In this document: positions 7,005 to 8,063 of the stretch, piece after piece
Layout: each line of letters opens with the position of its first letter
Position numbering within the stretch: the first letter of the stretch is position 1
DNA from: Clostridia bacterium
GTDB taxonomy: Bacteria; Bacillota; Clostridia; Christensenellales; Aristaeellaceae
Length of the DNA: 8,063 nt
Reading direction: 5' to 3'
NCBI GenBank assembly: GCA_017551645.1
Contig: JAFZLE010000076.1
Span: 1 to 8,063, forward strand
The notes under the pieces: model-generated
The model's input: only the letters and a program-made list of their open reading frames with translations
Database searches by the model: none
What the model was told of the DNA's origin: nothing
Program-made: the position numbers and the translations under genes

Positions 7005-7026
7005 CCCTACTGACATCGCAGTAGGG
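7005..7026. repeat. Perfect 8-bp inverted repeat
   Basis: CCCTACTG (7005-7012) and CAGTAGGG (7019-7026) are exact inverted copies around the 6-nt loop ACATCG. No T-tract follows on either strand, so a terminator is unlikely. A protein-binding or recombination site in the mobile remnant is possible but unproven. Confidence 0.5.
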
Positions 7027-7346
7027 GTACGCGTTCTGCGAGAAATAAGGAACAAATCATCCCATAAGAGTATTATTTGTGCTAGCTCCGGCGCGTAAAT
7101 GTGATGGAAGTATACCTTACTCAACCCGCGCGGAAACAAACGGTCACTTTTCCCGGTGACGATGCTCAAACTCACGCGGAATATTCAATTCTTTCTTTAT
7201 TTTCACCCGCTCAAAACTGCTCTCAAGCTCCAATGGAAGGTGTAGGCCAAGCTTTTGGGTTGAAAGTTAAGACTAAAACAGTCTCATGGGCGGACCACTA
7301 CGGCGTTTTTTGTCCAGTGGGTTTTGAGAGGAAGACCTTTCAGATT

Positions 7347-7353
7347 GGAGGAG
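7347..7353 (+). promoter_or_regulatory. Ribosome binding site deciding the HTH gene start
   Basis: GGAGGAG lies 5 nt before the ATG at 7359. It fixes the start at this ATG instead of the GTG at 7101, which would add 86 residues unlike the family and lacks a ribosome site. Confidence 0.8.
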
Positions 7354-7358
7354 ATACC

Positions 7359-7691
7359 ATGATAAACGAACAAGACCGAATTATCGTTTCAGAGGAAAGA
7401 CGCAACACAGAATCTGCGCCAAACAACAACTTGCTGCACTCCCCTACCGGAGTTGAGCCGTCACCCGAGGTATTATGCCAGCCTGACACAGGAATTGACC
7501 GGCCATTGGAAAAGCGCTGCTATACAGTTGAGGACCTTCAAACAATCCTTTCCTGCAGCCGGGAAACGATATACGCGCTTCTTGCAACCCATGAATTTCG
7601 ATGGTTCCGTCTTGGGGGCCAGCGGGGACCCTACCGCATATCCCGCAGGAGCTTCGACGAATGGCTGGATTCATGCACCAAATACGCATAG
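7359..7691 (+). CDS. Excisionase-type HTH DNA-binding protein
   Basis: This 110-residue protein has a polar, probably disordered N terminus (1-50) and a MerR/excisionase-like winged helix-turn-helix at about 54-106. The helix-turn-helix is YTVEDLQTILSCSRETIYAL, followed by a wing with RWFRLGG and PYRISRRSFDEWLDSC. The pattern 'Y-T-V-x-D/E-x-x-x-I-L-x-x-S-R-x-T-I-Y' and the ending 'Y-R-I-x-x-x-x-F-D-E-W-L' are typical of small HTH proteins on integrative and conjugative elements of Clostridia, where they direct excision or control mobility genes. The wing has about three extra residues (QRGP) compared with the shorter GG-x-YRIS form I expect. No integrase, relaxase or other mobility gene is intact nearby, so it may be a survivor of a decayed element or a mobile solo gene. 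Confidence 0.82.
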   Translation: MINEQDRIIVSEERRNTESAPNNNLLHSPTGVEPSPEVLCQPDTGIDRPLEKRCYTVEDLQTILSCSRETIYALLATHEFRWFRLGGQRGPYRISRRSFDEWLDSCTKYA

Positions 7692-7721
7692 AGAATATCA
7701 TTGCAACACAAATCGGTTATT

Positions 7722-7844
7722 AGTAGTGACCGCACTTTCAAAGCCGCGCAGATCTTTCTGGCGGCTCTCCCCATACTGTGCGTATACCCCTTCTTTCAGA
7801 AACACCTTATGAACGGCCTTATCATGAGTTCTGTTCATGGCTGA
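7722..7844 (+). pseudogene. C-terminal fragment of an LplC/YtcP-type sugar permease
   Basis: After the HTH stop (7691) the same frame remains open to TGA at 7842-7844. From about 7722 it encodes SSDRTFKAAQIFLAALPILC, followed by VYPFFQKHLMNGLIMSSVHG. This is the standard last transmembrane segment and tail of LplC/AraQ-type permeases (P-I-L-x-x-Y-P-F-F-Q-K). It aligns well with the end of the intact second permease here (RYLIQYAVIIGATMPILIAM, then PFFQKRLQKG). Only about 40 of some 290 residues remain, with no start or ribosome site. The sequence differs enough from the intact copy to come from another transporter, not a recent duplication. The upstream part was probably lost or separated by the mobile element. 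Confidence 0.75.
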
Positions 7845-7894
7845 CATGTACAGCTGTAGCGGCCATATTTTTTGGAAATCTGATTCCGGATTTA

Positions 7895-7923
7895 AAAGCA
7901 GTCCTGCATACGCAGACTGCTTT
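7895..7923 (+). terminator. Terminator-like hairpin after the permease fragment
   Basis: AAAGCAGTC (7895-7903) pairs perfectly with GACTGCTTT (7915-7923). Inside, TGC/GCA adds three pairs around an ATAC loop, with one bulged C (7904). A T-rich but interrupted tract follows (TTTCATGTGTTTATTTG). Its place 50 bp behind the permease stop suits the original terminator of that sugar operon. The tract is imperfect, so efficiency is uncertain. Confidence 0.6.
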
Positions 7924-8000
7924 CATGTGTTTATTTGTGATGTTGTTTGTGGCTTGTTTTGTCGATTTTTGTGGCATTTGACTGAGATAATCAAGCACTA

Positions 8001-8050
8001 TGTCGATATTTGTCGGTACATGTCGATTTATGTCGCTCCTTGTGGAATTA
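8001..8050 (+). promoter_or_regulatory. 10-bp-phased TGTCG array, Spo0A-box-like
   Basis: TGTCG begins exactly at 8001, 8011, 8021 and 8031, and TGTGG at 8041. Each repeat unit is 10 bp, with variable last five bases. A further TGTCGAT at 7960 and TGTGG at 7970 are again 10 bp apart. The Spo0A box consensus is TGTCGAA, and Spo0A is known to bind tandem head-to-tail boxes spaced 10 bp apart, as at the abrB promoter. The copies at 8001, 8021 and 7960 match 6 of 7 bases; 8011 and 8031 match 5 of 7. A TTGACT at 7978-7983 could be a -35, but no good -10 is at the right distance. Alternatives are iterons or recombinase arm sites. The controlled gene would lie beyond the window. Confidence 0.5.
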
Positions 8051-8063
8051 GAACGCTTTGTCT

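Larger units (their letters stand above)
6959..7358. other. 400-bp stretch without a convincing gene
   Basis: No open frame here has both a ribosome binding site and a recognisable product. It holds a perfect 8-bp hairpin at 7005-7026, a looser ACAAAT/ATTTGT pair at 7052-7080, and a small AGACT-AAAAC-AGTCT hairpin at 7270-7284. The last ~150 bp are the leader of the HTH gene. The frame of that gene stays open back to 7101 but lacks a credible start before 7359. It may be decayed DNA of the mobile element or a regulatory leader. Confidence 0.5.
6707..7721. mobile_element. Probable decayed integrative-element remnant
   Basis: This stretch combines a broken recombinase tail (minus), an intact excisionase-type HTH gene (plus) and several hairpins. 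It is flanked on the left by the sugar-importer operon and on the right by an orphan sugar-permease tail. Boundaries are guesses: the left is set at the long hairpin, the right where permease-like coding resumes. I found no flanking target duplication or matching end repeats. Confidence 0.4.

Noticed and set aside
6945..7175. Minus-strand 76-codon open frame
   Set aside because: No ribosome site or family resemblance. It also overlaps, in another frame, the recombinase-like remnant.
7101..7358. 86-residue N-terminal extension of the HTH protein
   Set aside because: The GTG start has no ribosome site, the extension is unlike the family, and GGAGGAG sits right before the ATG at 7359.
7778..7981. 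Plus-strand 67-codon hydrophobic open frame
   Set aside because: It overlaps the permease tail in another frame and runs through the terminator hairpin. Hydrophobicity comes from T-rich DNA, and no ribosome site is seen.
7960..8050. CRISPR array
   Set aside because: The period is 10 bp with 5-bp cores, far too short for CRISPR repeats and spacers.

Overview
The window looks like chromosomal DNA of a low-to-mid GC Firmicute, most likely a gut or rumen member of the Clostridia. The grounds are strong AGGAGG-type ribosome binding sites, an LplA/LplB/LplC-type sugar importer without its own ATPase, a YesN/AraC-type regulator with a helical middle domain, and Clostridia-like mobile-element genes. 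No taxonomic marker is present, so this is inference.

Left part (1-1439, minus strand): an AraC-family regulator is followed after 14 bp by a PD40/TolB-like (beta-propeller type) cytoplasmic protein that runs off the left edge. They form a probable two-gene operon. The regulator promoter (TTGCGA - 17 bp - TATAAT) faces right-hand genes across a short AT-rich divergent region. That region carries three copies of ATTCGC and a TATAAT for the opposite direction.

Middle (1455-6583, plus strand): a tight four-gene operon encodes a 620-residue secreted solute-binding protein, two inner-membrane permeases with clear EAA loops, and a 457-residue secreted beta-rich protein made of about four degenerate modules. 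Gaps are 4, 16 and 18 bp. No ATPase is encoded, so the importer probably borrows a shared MsmX-type ATPase. The natural reading is a regulator sensing a sugar and driving uptake of an oligosaccharide. The PD40-like protein and the secreted repeat protein are accessories of unknown role, and the substrate cannot be told from sequence.

Right part (6584-8063): this accessory, decaying region differs in style. It holds a nonsense-interrupted C-terminal remnant of a serine-recombinase-like gene (minus) with a long hairpin behind it. About 400 bp without a gene follow, then an intact 110-residue excisionase-type HTH protein (plus). Right behind it lies an orphan C-terminal piece of a second LplC/YtcP-type sugar permease, then a terminator-like hairpin. 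The last 60 bp contain TGTCG repeated at exact 10-bp intervals, which resembles a head-to-tail array of Spo0A boxes. The simplest story is a mobile element that inserted into, or rearranged with, a neighbouring sugar-transport gene and then decayed.

Nothing here proves a wholly new system. The points most worth a second look are the 10-bp-phased TGTCG array, the repeat protein encoded at the end of the transporter operon, and the mobile-element/permease junction.
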